Shown: piece after piece, positions 8,436-16,112 of the stretch
How the letters are laid out: the number at the start of each line of letters is the position of its first letter
Position numbering within the stretch: the stretch's first letter is position 1
Source: JBMNFB01 sp050949085
Lineage (GTDB): Bacteria; Bacillota; UBA994; UBA5500
Assembly (NCBI GenBank): GCA_050949085.1
Contig: JBMNFB010000001.1
Span: 682,001 to 746,000, forward strand
DNA length: 64,000 nucleotides
Direction: 5' to 3'
The notes under the pieces: generated by a model
Seen by the model: only the letters and a program-made list of their open reading frames with translations
What the model was told of the DNA's origin: nothing
Database searches by the model: none
Made by a program: the position numbers and the translations under genes

Positions 8436-9749
8436 CTAGAGGCTCCAATAAAGGAGCCCTGCACGTTCTACCCGGGCTCTACCGAATATTCCCCTCACGT
8501 CTATGACGACCCCCGGGGTGCCAGAGGCAAACAGTGAGACGATCGTGGGAAGCTCCAGCGCCCGAAACTCATCATGGGGAACAGCGACAACTAGACAATC
8601 CAACTCCTGTAGGTCGCCGAAGTCAGTGAGGTCGATGTCGTAGCACTCCTTTACCTCAGACGCCTCCGCCCTCGGATCTACAACCAAGGGGTAGATCCCG
8701 TACCCGTTTAGTGCCCTTATTACATCGACAACCTTCGTATTCCGAATGTCGCTACAATTCTCCTTAAACGTGACGCCCAGAACGGCTACCCTTGCCCCTC
8801 GCACTATTTTCCCGGCGAGAGCAAGGTGCTTGATGATGGCCTGCGTGACAAAACCTGCCATTCCATCGTTAACCCGCCTGCCTGCAGCAATGATCTCGCT
8901 GTGATACCCTAGCTTCTCAGCTTCATAAATGAAGTAGTAGGGGTCTATAGCAATACAATGCCCCCCAACAAGCCCCGGGTAAAATCCTAGTGCATTCCAC
9001 TTCGTCTTCATGGCTGCCATAACTTCCCCGGTGTCAATTCCCATTCGATCAAACACCATGGCTAGCTCGTTCATAAAGGCGATATTTATGTCCCTTTGCG
9101 CATTCTCAACAACCTTTGCTGCCTCGGCCACCCGAATGGAGCTGCATCGGTGCACGCCCGCCTCGACAATGAGCTCGTACACCTTAGCGATGGTATCCAG
9201 GCTATCGTTGTCTATTCCAGATACGAGTTTCTTGATACTCTCTAACCTATGAACCTTGTCGCCAGGATTTATCCTCTCTGGAGAGTACCCCACCTTGAAG
9301 TCAACACCACATGTTAGCCCCGATTCACGCTCCAAGACAGGGATACATACATCCTCCGTAACTCCCGGGTAGACAGTCGACTCATACACGACTATGGAAC
9401 CCCTCTGCAGATACCTCCCAACTGTCGAACTTGCACTGATCACGGACGATAGATTGGGGGTTTTGTCTGAGTTGATGGGTGTCGGAACGGCGACAATGTG
9501 AAATCTCGCCTCCTGCAACAGTGCTGCATCTGTAGTGAGGGTGGCTGTTGTTTGCCGGACAGCGTCGTTACCCACCTCTCTGGTTGGATCAATACCGAGG
9601 TGGCACTGCCTTACATGCTTCTCATCGATGTCATAACCGATTACGTCCACTTTTTTGGCAAACGCTATCGCCAGGGGAAGCCCGACATAGCCCAGGCCAA
9701 TAACACTAATCCTGTCAGTTCTAGCCAATAAGTTCCTGTAAAGAGTCAT
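8436..9749 (-). CDS. UDP-N-acetylhexosamine 6-dehydrogenase (WbpO/TviB-like)
   Basis: A 437-residue nucleotide-sugar dehydrogenase of the UDP-glucose/GDP-mannose dehydrogenase family. The NAD-binding site is GLGYVGLP (18-25). YSPERINPGD at 155-164 and catalytic Cys265 in GGHCIAIDP are intact, as is the C-terminal UDP-binding domain (GVTFKENCSDIRNTK). It oxidises C6 of the sugar to a uronic acid in two NAD-dependent steps. Closest in pattern are the UDP-GalNAc/GlcNAc enzymes of Vi-antigen and O-antigen pathways, matching the epimerase downstream. Acidic HexNAcA residues in the final polymer are therefore expected. Confidence 0.9.
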   Translation of the reverse strand: MTLYRNLLARTDRISVIGLGYVGLPLAIAFAKKVDVIGYDIDEKHVRQCHLGIDPTREVGNDAVRQTTATLTTDAALLQEARFHIVAVPTPINSDKTPNLSSVISASSTVGRYLQRGSIVVYESTVYPGVTEDVCIPVLERESGLTCGVDFKVGYSPERINPGDKVHRLESIKKLVSGIDNDSLDTIAKVYELIVEAGVHRCSSIRVAEAAKVVENAQRDINIAFMNELAMVFDRMGIDTGEVMAAMKTKWNALGFYPGLVGGHCIAIDPYYFIYEAEKLGYHSEIIAAGRRVNDGMAGFVTQAIIKHLALAGKIVRGARVAVLGVTFKENCSDIRNTKVVDVIRALNGYGIYPLVVDPRAEASEVKECYDIDLTDFGDLQELDCLVVAVPHDEFRALELPTIVSLFASGTPGVVIDVRGIFGRARVERAGLLYWSL

Positions 9750-9923
9750 CCCCTTACACTATCCTTTCACAGGTGAATGTGGTCTGGCGAAGCTGATGTA
9801 GCATGGCGACCACGAATTGTTGCTGACGCTGGTCGACTTCAAGATTGGGCAGCATGTCATTGGCAAGAAACCAGAGGGGTGGTTAGCGAGGCCATGGGGA
9901 AAGCGGTGAACTGAGCCGTAGGG

Positions 9924-10844
9924 TCAGACCCCCCGGTTGGCCACCCAAAGTTCAAGATATCTGAGGGATTCACGAAGACTAGATAGAGGCGAGGTTATCA
10001 ACGCAAGAACCAGATAGCGAAGGCCAGCAAGCGGCATGTTGCTGCGGAAACTCGCAACCATGAGTACCGCGAAGTAACGAAACCGGATGTACTGTCTCTC
10101 CCGCCGGCTAAGGATGGAGAAGTAGGCCGTCTTAAGTTCGTACAGAGCGTGTTCACCGACCAGCTTCTTAACCCCGGTTGACACTCGATTTCCGGCATGC
10201 AGGTACTGGATTACATGGGCAACAGGGAGATATCCAATCCTAAGGTCCCTTTCGATCGACTTAAGCATCAGGTGAAACTCCTGGCCGACAGGCACCTCGT
10301 CAAAAGCACCGATTTCGACTAGCGAACTCTTCCTGTACATGAACGTTGGTGTGCCCGTCAGGTGGTGAAGCAAATGCTGGCGCAGCAGTTCACTCTGTTC
10401 AGTACTCCTGACGTAAGTGTGACGTCTGTAATCGACCAACCTCCCAGCTTGGTTCCGTACCTGTATGTCCGTGAACGACATGTCCAAACCGTTCTGTACC
10501 ATGAAAGCCACTTGAGAAGATACCTTATCTCTTAGGTAAACATCGTCGTCATCAAGGAACGTGATGAACTCTCCACTCGCCGCAAATATGCCTGCGTTAC
10601 GCGCCCGCGCCGCGCCTAAGTTGCACTCGTTCTGTATATAGACAACCCTGGGGTCGTTCTGGTAGTTAGCCATCACTCGTGCAGTCTCTGTCCGAAAAGC
10701 AGACTGTGGTTCGTTATCATCAACGACAATCACCTCCAGATCTGCATATGACTGATTCAGGACAGACTCAATCGCCCTCCGCAGGAAGTGGCTTCTGCGA
10801 CAGGTAGGAATAATGACACTAACCAAGTGAGTCAACGGCAACAA
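9924..10844 (-). CDS. GT2-family glycosyltransferase
   Basis: A 306-residue GT-A fold transferase. SVIIPTCRR near residue 9 begins the nucleotide-sugar domain. CNLGAARARNAG and the metal-binding FLDDDDVY segment follow. The C-terminal third is basic and amphipathic, as in membrane-associated transferases. It would add one sugar to a lipid-linked repeat unit in the cytoplasm; donor and acceptor cannot be read. The frame opens with TTG at 10844, which has a poor ribosome site, so another TTG two codons in is possible. Confidence 0.85.
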   Translation of the reverse strand: MLPLTHLVSVIIPTCRRSHFLRRAIESVLNQSYADLEVIVVDDNEPQSAFRTETARVMANYQNDPRVVYIQNECNLGAARARNAGIFAASGEFITFLDDDDVYLRDKVSSQVAFMVQNGLDMSFTDIQVRNQAGRLVDYRRHTYVRSTEQSELLRQHLLHHLTGTPTFMYRKSSLVEIGAFDEVPVGQEFHLMLKSIERDLRIGYLPVAHVIQYLHAGNRVSTGVKKLVGEHALYELKTAYFSILSRRERQYIRFRYFAVLMVASFRSNMPLAGLRYLVLALITSPLSSLRESLRYLELWVANRGV

Positions 10845-10977
10845 TCTCCATTCAGAACTTACCTACAGCTCCCCTGGCCCTGATCTGCCACGGGGCTCGC
10901 ACTGGCTGATTCAGCCTCAGCCACGATAGCGTGACTTACATACGAGGGCTTCTGGGGGGCCCTGGTTGAGCCCCATG

Positions 10978-12198
10978 TCATCTCGTAGTCTCGCGATGGA
11001 ACGGGGGCGGACTATCCCGCCTCGCCTGTCCCCTCGCTCCACTCGCCCGCTTCTTCTGGGTGTTTTTCACATGGATGCCCAATATCACCCATACAAGGGC
11101 ATGTGTGGCTCCCGGCCCAAAAGGGTATGAGTATTCAGCCAGGCTTGTAATTAGAGAAAAAGTCAGTAGGTATAGGCCGGCATCCTTGACTTGTATACCT
11201 CTGCTCAGCACAAATACTCTGGGCAGCGCAAATGCCCAGCAGCCCGCATAAATGGCCAGCATGGGAAGAGCCCCTAGGAGACCAAACCTGACCATCTTGT
11301 TAAGAGCGTAGTTATGCGGTGTGCCTGACAGTTCAATTGGAGCGGCCAGGCTCCCAAACAGTGGGCTCTGACCAAGGCCAGCAATAGCCTCCCGATACAC
11401 TACCCACCTTCCGCTAGTAAGGTCGTTGATGTCAGTGATTTCCTTGTTGCGGGTAAGGGAATCCCAGAAGAGCGCGATTGGGCGGTCAAGTAAACCTGCG
11501 CTGGCGGCCGCTAAGATCAGGAGCACAAGGCCGATGGGAATCGCAGCGCGTCTTAACGTGAGTACAGATCTGGGCAGAAGTAGTAGCATGACAATTAGTA
11601 GTGCTATCATTGTTGCTCTCGCTCGCAGGATGGTAACGATTATTAGCAGCCAGATAGATGCAGCGTAGTAAAGCAGCCCCCGCTTTGTTCGCTCCGTCTT
11701 CGCCAGAACAACTGCAGCTAAGGCGGCATTGGCAAGCATGGGACCGATCTCATTCTTGCTCGATAGGAAGTAGGTGTCAGTGATCGAGAAGCCGTTGCCA
11801 AACACGGCAACGAGAGTGGTCCCCAGCAACAGCGCCAGGATAATGTATTTCGTCAGCATCGACCTCTGCTTCTTTTCTGGCATCGGAATGCTGTATGCAC
11901 ACCAGGTCAGCACCACCGGGATGGGAAGCTCGAAGAGGTCAGAAAGAGTGATGGAAGGAGTAACTAGTGCATACAACAACAAGCACCATTCTGCAACGTA
12001 CGTCAGAGCTATGAATCCACACAGTTGCCGTGGGATGGCAATTCCGTGCATAAATACGCTAATCAGAGCAATTAGCCCGAACAGGCAGTACAAGAGTCCT
12101 CTGATCATCGCGTATGGACGCTCGTTCATTACAACAAACTGCTGCAGAAGCGTCAGCATGAGTGCCAGCTGCAGCATGTTCTGCAGCACCCCCACCAC
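10978..12198 (-). CDS. O-antigen polymerase/ligase-like polytopic membrane protein
   Basis: About 406 residues with ten or more hydrophobic segments. A periplasmic-loop-like region carries TSGRWVVYREAIAG and GTPHNYALNKMV, the usual landmarks of Wzy/WaaL-type proteins, which polymerise or transfer lipid-linked glycans outside the membrane. The open frame runs to 12414, but its first 72 codons overlap the upstream glycosyltransferase and look non-coding (basic, no hydrophobic pattern). The GTG at 12198 or the ATG at 12177 is preferred, and the exact start is uncertain. The C-terminal tail is basic and cytoplasmic. Confidence 0.78.
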   Translation of the reverse strand: MVGVLQNMLQLALMLTLLQQFVVMNERPYAMIRGLLYCLFGLIALISVFMHGIAIPRQLCGFIALTYVAEWCLLLYALVTPSITLSDLFELPIPVVLTWCAYSIPMPEKKQRSMLTKYIILALLLGTTLVAVFGNGFSITDTYFLSSKNEIGPMLANAALAAVVLAKTERTKRGLLYYAASIWLLIIVTILRARATMIALLIVMLLLLPRSVLTLRRAAIPIGLVLLILAAASAGLLDRPIALFWDSLTRNKEITDINDLTSGRWVVYREAIAGLGQSPLFGSLAAPIELSGTPHNYALNKMVRFGLLGALPMLAIYAGCWAFALPRVFVLSRGIQVKDAGLYLLTFSLITSLAEYSYPFGPGATHALVWVILGIHVKNTQKKRASGARGQARRDSPPPFHRETTR

Positions 12199-12262
12199 AT
12201 TCGCCTTGCGTTTGCGTGCCCTATCGTGCAATTTCCGACCCCCAAACGCGCAACTCACCCGA

Positions 12263-13072
12263 CTAAAAGCACCGCTGTCCAGGTCTACGCCTTTGGCACT
12301 GATGGATGCCTTTCGTGATGAGTGCAAGCGCTTCCAGCAATGACCTGTCCTGACCGAACCTTGTCCTATGGCGGATAAGCTGTACAAGTGCGAACGGACG
12401 AGCCCACCTACCAAACAGGTGGTAGTACAACACCCCTGTGTCCATCAAGTACTTGTCGGTGTATCCTTCAAACCAGCTTGATCTTCGCTGGTCGACATAA
12501 CCAATGACGGCCGGATCGGTGTATACGCGCAATCCCTTACGGAGGCAGTCGAACACGAAGAGGTTATCTTCGCCGGCTGAGTGTCTTGCTCCCCCGCCAA
12601 ATAGCAGCGAAAAATGAACGTTGGCCTGGCGGACGCTTTCGGTTCGTACAGCAATACGGACCGTGCCATAGCGAAGACAGTTGTACCATCTGACTCGGCT
12701 CGGCTGCCCGATAAGTGGGATCGGCCGATCTGGATTGTTACCTATCACATTAAAGATGATCATGTCGGCAGCGTTGTTTTGCCGGAAGGCACTGGCCACA
12801 ATATCCGCGTAGCCATCAACGTAAGTAACGTCATCGTCTGCAAAGAGAACGATATCGGCGGTTGCCCTGAGCAGGGCAGTGTTTCTGCTGAGGCCAACCC
12901 CGCGTTCCCGGCAGTGGAAATAGCGCACAGTGTGTCCCTGGTATTCGATCTCCTCGAAAGCATAGCGATCGCACTGGTTGACGACGATGGCATCGGACTG
13001 GATGTTCATCTTCTTCAGTAGGCTATGATCTGTCTGTTGCATCGTCGAGACTAGCACCTGCATGTCAAGCAT
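12263..13072 (-). CDS. Glycosyltransferase, GT2-like
   Basis: A 269-residue protein with a GT-A fold. It opens with MQVLVSTMQQTD, contains the divalent-metal motif VLFADDDVTY, and has the GEDNLFVFDCLRKG segment typical of inverting transferases. ATG 13072 overlaps the last bases of the deacetylase gene (8-bp overlap), so the two are translationally coupled. It belongs to the polysaccharide assembly set; substrate unknown. The N-terminus is shorter than in classical GT2 enzymes, resembling the small rhamnosyl/galactosyl type transferases of Gram-positive capsule loci. Confidence 0.8.
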   Translation of the reverse strand: MLDMQVLVSTMQQTDHSLLKKMNIQSDAIVVNQCDRYAFEEIEYQGHTVRYFHCRERGVGLSRNTALLRATADIVLFADDDVTYVDGYADIVASAFRQNNAADMIIFNVIGNNPDRPIPLIGQPSRVRWYNCLRYGTVRIAVRTESVRQANVHFSLLFGGGARHSAGEDNLFVFDCLRKGLRVYTDPAVIGYVDQRRSSWFEGYTDKYLMDTGVLYYHLFGRWARPFALVQLIRHRTRFGQDRSLLEALALITKGIHQCQRRRPGQRCF

Positions 13073-14030
13073 ATGGGTTCAGCATGGCCAGGCCACACTC
13101 TTCCATCGAAAGGCTGCGGAAAGCGTAAGTCGCCTTCAGGTATTGGTAGTGCTGCAGAATGCTTTCTAGTTGCTGCAGGTTGCGCTCAACAGCGGGGGCA
13201 AATTCGTGTGGATGCCACCAAAGATGGTATACCTCCCCATGCCGGGCAGCCATCGTCATCTCGCGTTTGATCACAGACAGTTTGAGAGGCTCGAGTGGAG
13301 CGAGCAGACGACTGTAGGGACGGAAAAACCTCGACTCTCTGACGTCGCACATATCCCCCCTCCTGATGCTTTCCCAGCAATATGACCTGCTGCCGAGGAC
13401 GGGCACAAGATAGGCATCCAGCAGCCGAACTACTCTGTTCAGGGGCCCAGGGCCTTGCCCCAGGCGGTGGAGTGATTGGCGGCAGCCTCGGTAGATTCTG
13501 ATGCCCTGGCTGCTGCATGCTGCCAGCGCTGCGTCGTTTATCTGGTTCTTGGGAAAGGCGATGGCCCTGATGCCGGCACCAAGTCTAGCCAAGGCTTGCT
13601 TCGAGAGGCGGATTTCACCCCCCAGGGTAGCGGCAACGTTCTCTGAGTGTTCGTAGACTGCGTAATGCGTGAAGGAGTGAGAGGCGATGCGTTGCCCGTG
13701 TGTACCAATGATGAGCGCCACAGTGCCCGGGGCGAAATACCTCGCTTCATCGCTAATCTGGTCAACAAAGGACAGCGCTGAACTCAGGTATGGCTCCGGG
13801 ATAGCCTCCAGGCAAAGCCTTCTGGCTTCCTGCTTGCCGCTGCAGGCCAAAGCCCCTACTACATTCCAGGTGGCGTGAATGCTATACCTGTTGAACAGCT
13901 GCAGGATCCGCTCCACAATCAGGGGCACGTGCGGGACGCTGCGTTCGAGCTTAGCGCGCACCGACCTATCCGCATTGGTTGAACCCCACATCATCTCAAA
14001 ATCCAGGGAGATCACAAGAGCTCCAACCAA
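13065..14030 (-). CDS. Polysaccharide deacetylase (NodB-like, CE4)
   Basis: A 321-residue carbohydrate esterase. ISLDFEMMWG carries the Asp of motif 1, HATWNVVG follows, IASHSFTH gives the two metal-binding His of motif 2, and LWWHPHEF is the C-terminal His motif. These enzymes remove N- or O-acetyl groups from sugars; similar proteins occur in capsule and spore-coat polysaccharide loci. There is no signal peptide, so it may act on a lipid-linked intermediate in the cytoplasm. The start appears to be TTG 14030. A SigE-like promoter sits at 14062-14088, 32 bp upstream. Confidence 0.87.
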   Translation of the reverse strand: MVGALVISLDFEMMWGSTNADRSVRAKLERSVPHVPLIVERILQLFNRYSIHATWNVVGALACSGKQEARRLCLEAIPEPYLSSALSFVDQISDEARYFAPGTVALIIGTHGQRIASHSFTHYAVYEHSENVAATLGGEIRLSKQALARLGAGIRAIAFPKNQINDAALAACSSQGIRIYRGCRQSLHRLGQGPGPLNRVVRLLDAYLVPVLGSRSYCWESIRRGDMCDVRESRFFRPYSRLLAPLEPLKLSVIKREMTMAARHGEVYHLWWHPHEFAPAVERNLQQLESILQHYQYLKATYAFRSLSMEECGLAMLNPYA

Positions 14031-14061
14031 TATCCAATCCCCCCTTTCCCTTCTAAGAAGA

Positions 14062-14088
14062 TGTATGGGACAAGCAGAGAGAATATGA
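14062..14088 (-). promoter_or_regulatory. SigE-like promoter upstream of the deacetylase
   Basis: Minus strand TCATATT, 14-bp spacer, CATACATC. This fits the Bacillus SigE consensus (KMATATT, 14-15 bp, CATACAnT) except at the last -10 base. It shares the block GCTTGTCCCATACA with the site before the MurJ-like gene. Confidence 0.55.
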
Positions 14089-14177
14089 CTGGATCCCTTT
14101 ACAATGCCAGGAGCAGCTAAGGAATTTGAGAGACCTCGCAGAGGGGCAGAGGCAACTGAATGGGGTTCGGCCCAGAT

Positions 14178-15767
14178 CTAAAGGTAGCGGTGCAGCAACC
14201 ACGAAGTCTCTTCAACGCGCAGGACCAGGAGGAGACCGATGTAGGTGGCGCCACACACGAGGAGTGTGCCGCACAGGGAGATTAGCAGTCCTAGGCTGGC
14301 GAGGCTGGGGTATGTGAGCACGGCAAGAAGTCCAGTCAGGGCGGCGGCGATGCAGACTCTGGGCAGGGTGGGCGCTAGGACCAGGTAGGCGCCCGTTTTC
14401 TTCTGTAGGAGCAGGACGAGAGCCAACATGCATCCCAACATGGTCAAGGAGTTGGCCAGGGCCAGGCCTCCATGCCCCAATGACCGAACGAGAGCCCAAC
14501 TGAGGCAGATATTGCAGGGGGCAGCAGCAATGCTCACCCACAGGGCGGTGACAGCATCCTGCAGGGAATGAAAAGCACGGGTCAGGAACTGTATGCTCGC
14601 GACGCCTGGCAAACCCAGGGCGTAATAGCCCAGGGCAACGGCGGTCTGCAGTGTGGCACCATGGTCAAAGCTGCCGCGTTCGAAGGCGAGCTGCACCATC
14701 GGAACACGCAGGATCAAGGTGGCTGCAGCAGCCGGTGCCAGCAGCATGGAAAGCAGGCGCAGGCCTGCCCCAGTGGCGTCAGCCAAACCCGCCCTATCGC
14801 CACGGCCAGCGTATTCAGCCAGGGTTGGATAGATAACGGTGCAGAGCGGCGTGACAAGGAGGCCGATCGGCAGTTGTGCCAGTTGAGTGGAATAGCTGAG
14901 GGCCGAGATACTGCCGGGAGGCAGACCGGACGCGATGCCCCTAGTGACCAGGCCATTCAGTTCGCCCAAGAGCGAGCCCAACATAACTGGAGTAGCCAGT
15001 ATGATGACCCGGCGCAAGCCGGAGTGGACAAGGCAGCGCGCTACACTGTGGGCAGAGCCATGGGCATTAGCGAAAACATCGGCCGCTTTGGGGCGGCCTG
15101 GCCACGAGAAAGAAAGGTTGATGCCAACGCTGTAACGACGCAACAGCCAGTGCAGGAAGTAGAACTGCAGCCCAGAGCCTAGCAGGGTAGCCCAGGCGAG
15201 TCCCACGACACCCTGGGTGGCGCCGAGAGCTAGAGTCGCGGCGATGACGCCGAGGTTTAGGACGACGCCGCTCAGGGCAGGCCAGCCGAAATGGCGTCTG
15301 GCATTAAGCAGGGCTGTCACAAAGGTGGATAGGCCAGCAAGGGGGCCGCAGGGCAGCATGATACGCATGAGTGTAGTGGTCATCCGCATCTTGTCGGGCG
15401 CAAAGCTAGGCACCAGGCGGCAAACGATGGCAGGAGCTGCGATGAAGGAGACTGCGGTAGCCAGCAGCAGCGACAGGCCCAGGAGACAGCTGGTGGCGAC
15501 AGCGACATATTGGGCTTGCTGCTCTTCATCTTGCGCGAGATAACGCAGGTAGACGGGAACAAAGGCAGAGGCAATCGCTCCCCCCAACAACGCCGATATT
15601 ATCTGCGGTACAGACACGGCAGCCAGGTAAGCGTCGGTCATCCCCGTGGCCCCAAAGTGACTGGCGATCACCTGCTCCCGCACGAAACCCAGGGCGCGGC
15701 TGCAGAGTGTCATCAGCATGACCACCACCGCAGCATGCGCCATAGTGCGCTGAGTTGTGCCTCCCAT
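14178..15767 (-). CDS. MurJ/MviN-family lipid flippase
   Basis: A 529-residue polytopic protein with about 14 hydrophobic segments. It has the family's N-terminal SRALGFVREQVIASHFG signature, the AFVPVYLR segment and the central QLAQLPIGLLVTPL stretch. MurJ flips lipid II; related proteins in polysaccharide loci probably flip other undecaprenyl-linked repeats. Its place at the head of a glycan operon suggests a dedicated, Wzx-like role rather than the housekeeping MurJ, but this is inference. GGGAGG lies nine bases before the ATG and a SigE-like promoter is 35 bp upstream. Confidence 0.88.
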   Translation of the reverse strand: MGGTTQRTMAHAAVVVMLMTLCSRALGFVREQVIASHFGATGMTDAYLAAVSVPQIISALLGGAIASAFVPVYLRYLAQDEEQQAQYVAVATSCLLGLSLLLATAVSFIAAPAIVCRLVPSFAPDKMRMTTTLMRIMLPCGPLAGLSTFVTALLNARRHFGWPALSGVVLNLGVIAATLALGATQGVVGLAWATLLGSGLQFYFLHWLLRRYSVGINLSFSWPGRPKAADVFANAHGSAHSVARCLVHSGLRRVIILATPVMLGSLLGELNGLVTRGIASGLPPGSISALSYSTQLAQLPIGLLVTPLCTVIYPTLAEYAGRGDRAGLADATGAGLRLLSMLLAPAAAATLILRVPMVQLAFERGSFDHGATLQTAVALGYYALGLPGVASIQFLTRAFHSLQDAVTALWVSIAAAPCNICLSWALVRSLGHGGLALANSLTMLGCMLALVLLLQKKTGAYLVLAPTLPRVCIAAALTGLLAVLTYPSLASLGLLISLCGTLLVCGATYIGLLLVLRVEETSWLLHRYL

Positions 15768-15801
15768 ACAACGTTACCTCCCACAGGTGCCTTTAAGGAA
15801 C

Positions 15802-15828
15802 TGTATGGGACAAGCCAATGGAATATGC
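15802..15828 (-). promoter_or_regulatory. SigE-like promoter upstream of the MurJ-like gene
   Basis: Minus strand GCATATT at -35, exactly 14 bp, then CATACAGT at -10. This agrees with the SigE mother-cell sporulation consensus. The predicted leader is about 28 nt and ends in a GGGAGG ribosome site. Confidence 0.6.
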
Positions 15829-15878
15829 AAAGCATTCGCTCCGCCCAGCGCGCTCGGAAGCTGACCGTGGCTTGTTAG

Positions 15879-16058
15879 TCTACATACCATCTCAGCGCCC
15901 GCCATTACCTGTTTGACATGGTCCTGTCTGGCGGCTTCGCTCACCCGGGTGACTGGGGCCTGATCTCCATCGATCGCACGTCCTTCCCCGAAGACTTTCA
16001 GGATTCGGTCTATCTGTCGACGGTGTCGTTGCGCTATTCAACTGAACCCGACGCCTAG
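15879..16058 (+). pseudogene. 3' remnant of an unidentified gene
   Basis: A 59-codon stop-free segment immediately after an in-frame TAG ends in its own TAG, three bases before a strong hairpin terminator. The translation has normal protein composition (for example DWGLISIDRTSFPEDFQD and STVSLRYSTEPDA) but no plausible start. It looks like the tail of a gene whose front was removed, probably when the glycan locus arrived or rearranged. I do not recognise the family. Confidence 0.5.
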
Positions 16059-16060
16059 GC

Positions 16061-16099
16061 AAACTGAAACGGGAGGGCTCGGCCCTCCCGTTTCAGTTT
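16061..16099. terminator. Bidirectional terminator
   Basis: A perfect 18-bp stem (AAACTGAAACGGGAGGGC and its complement) with a 3-nt loop, flanked by T-rich sequence on the plus strand and by the complementary A-run. It would serve both the remnant on the plus strand and the peptidase-permease gene on the minus strand. Confidence 0.85.
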
Positions 16100-16112
16100 C
16101 ATCGTTCCACTC

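Noticed and set aside
12199..12414. N-terminal 72 codons of the polymerase-like frame
   Set aside because: They overlap the upstream glycosyltransferase and lack hydrophobic or family character.
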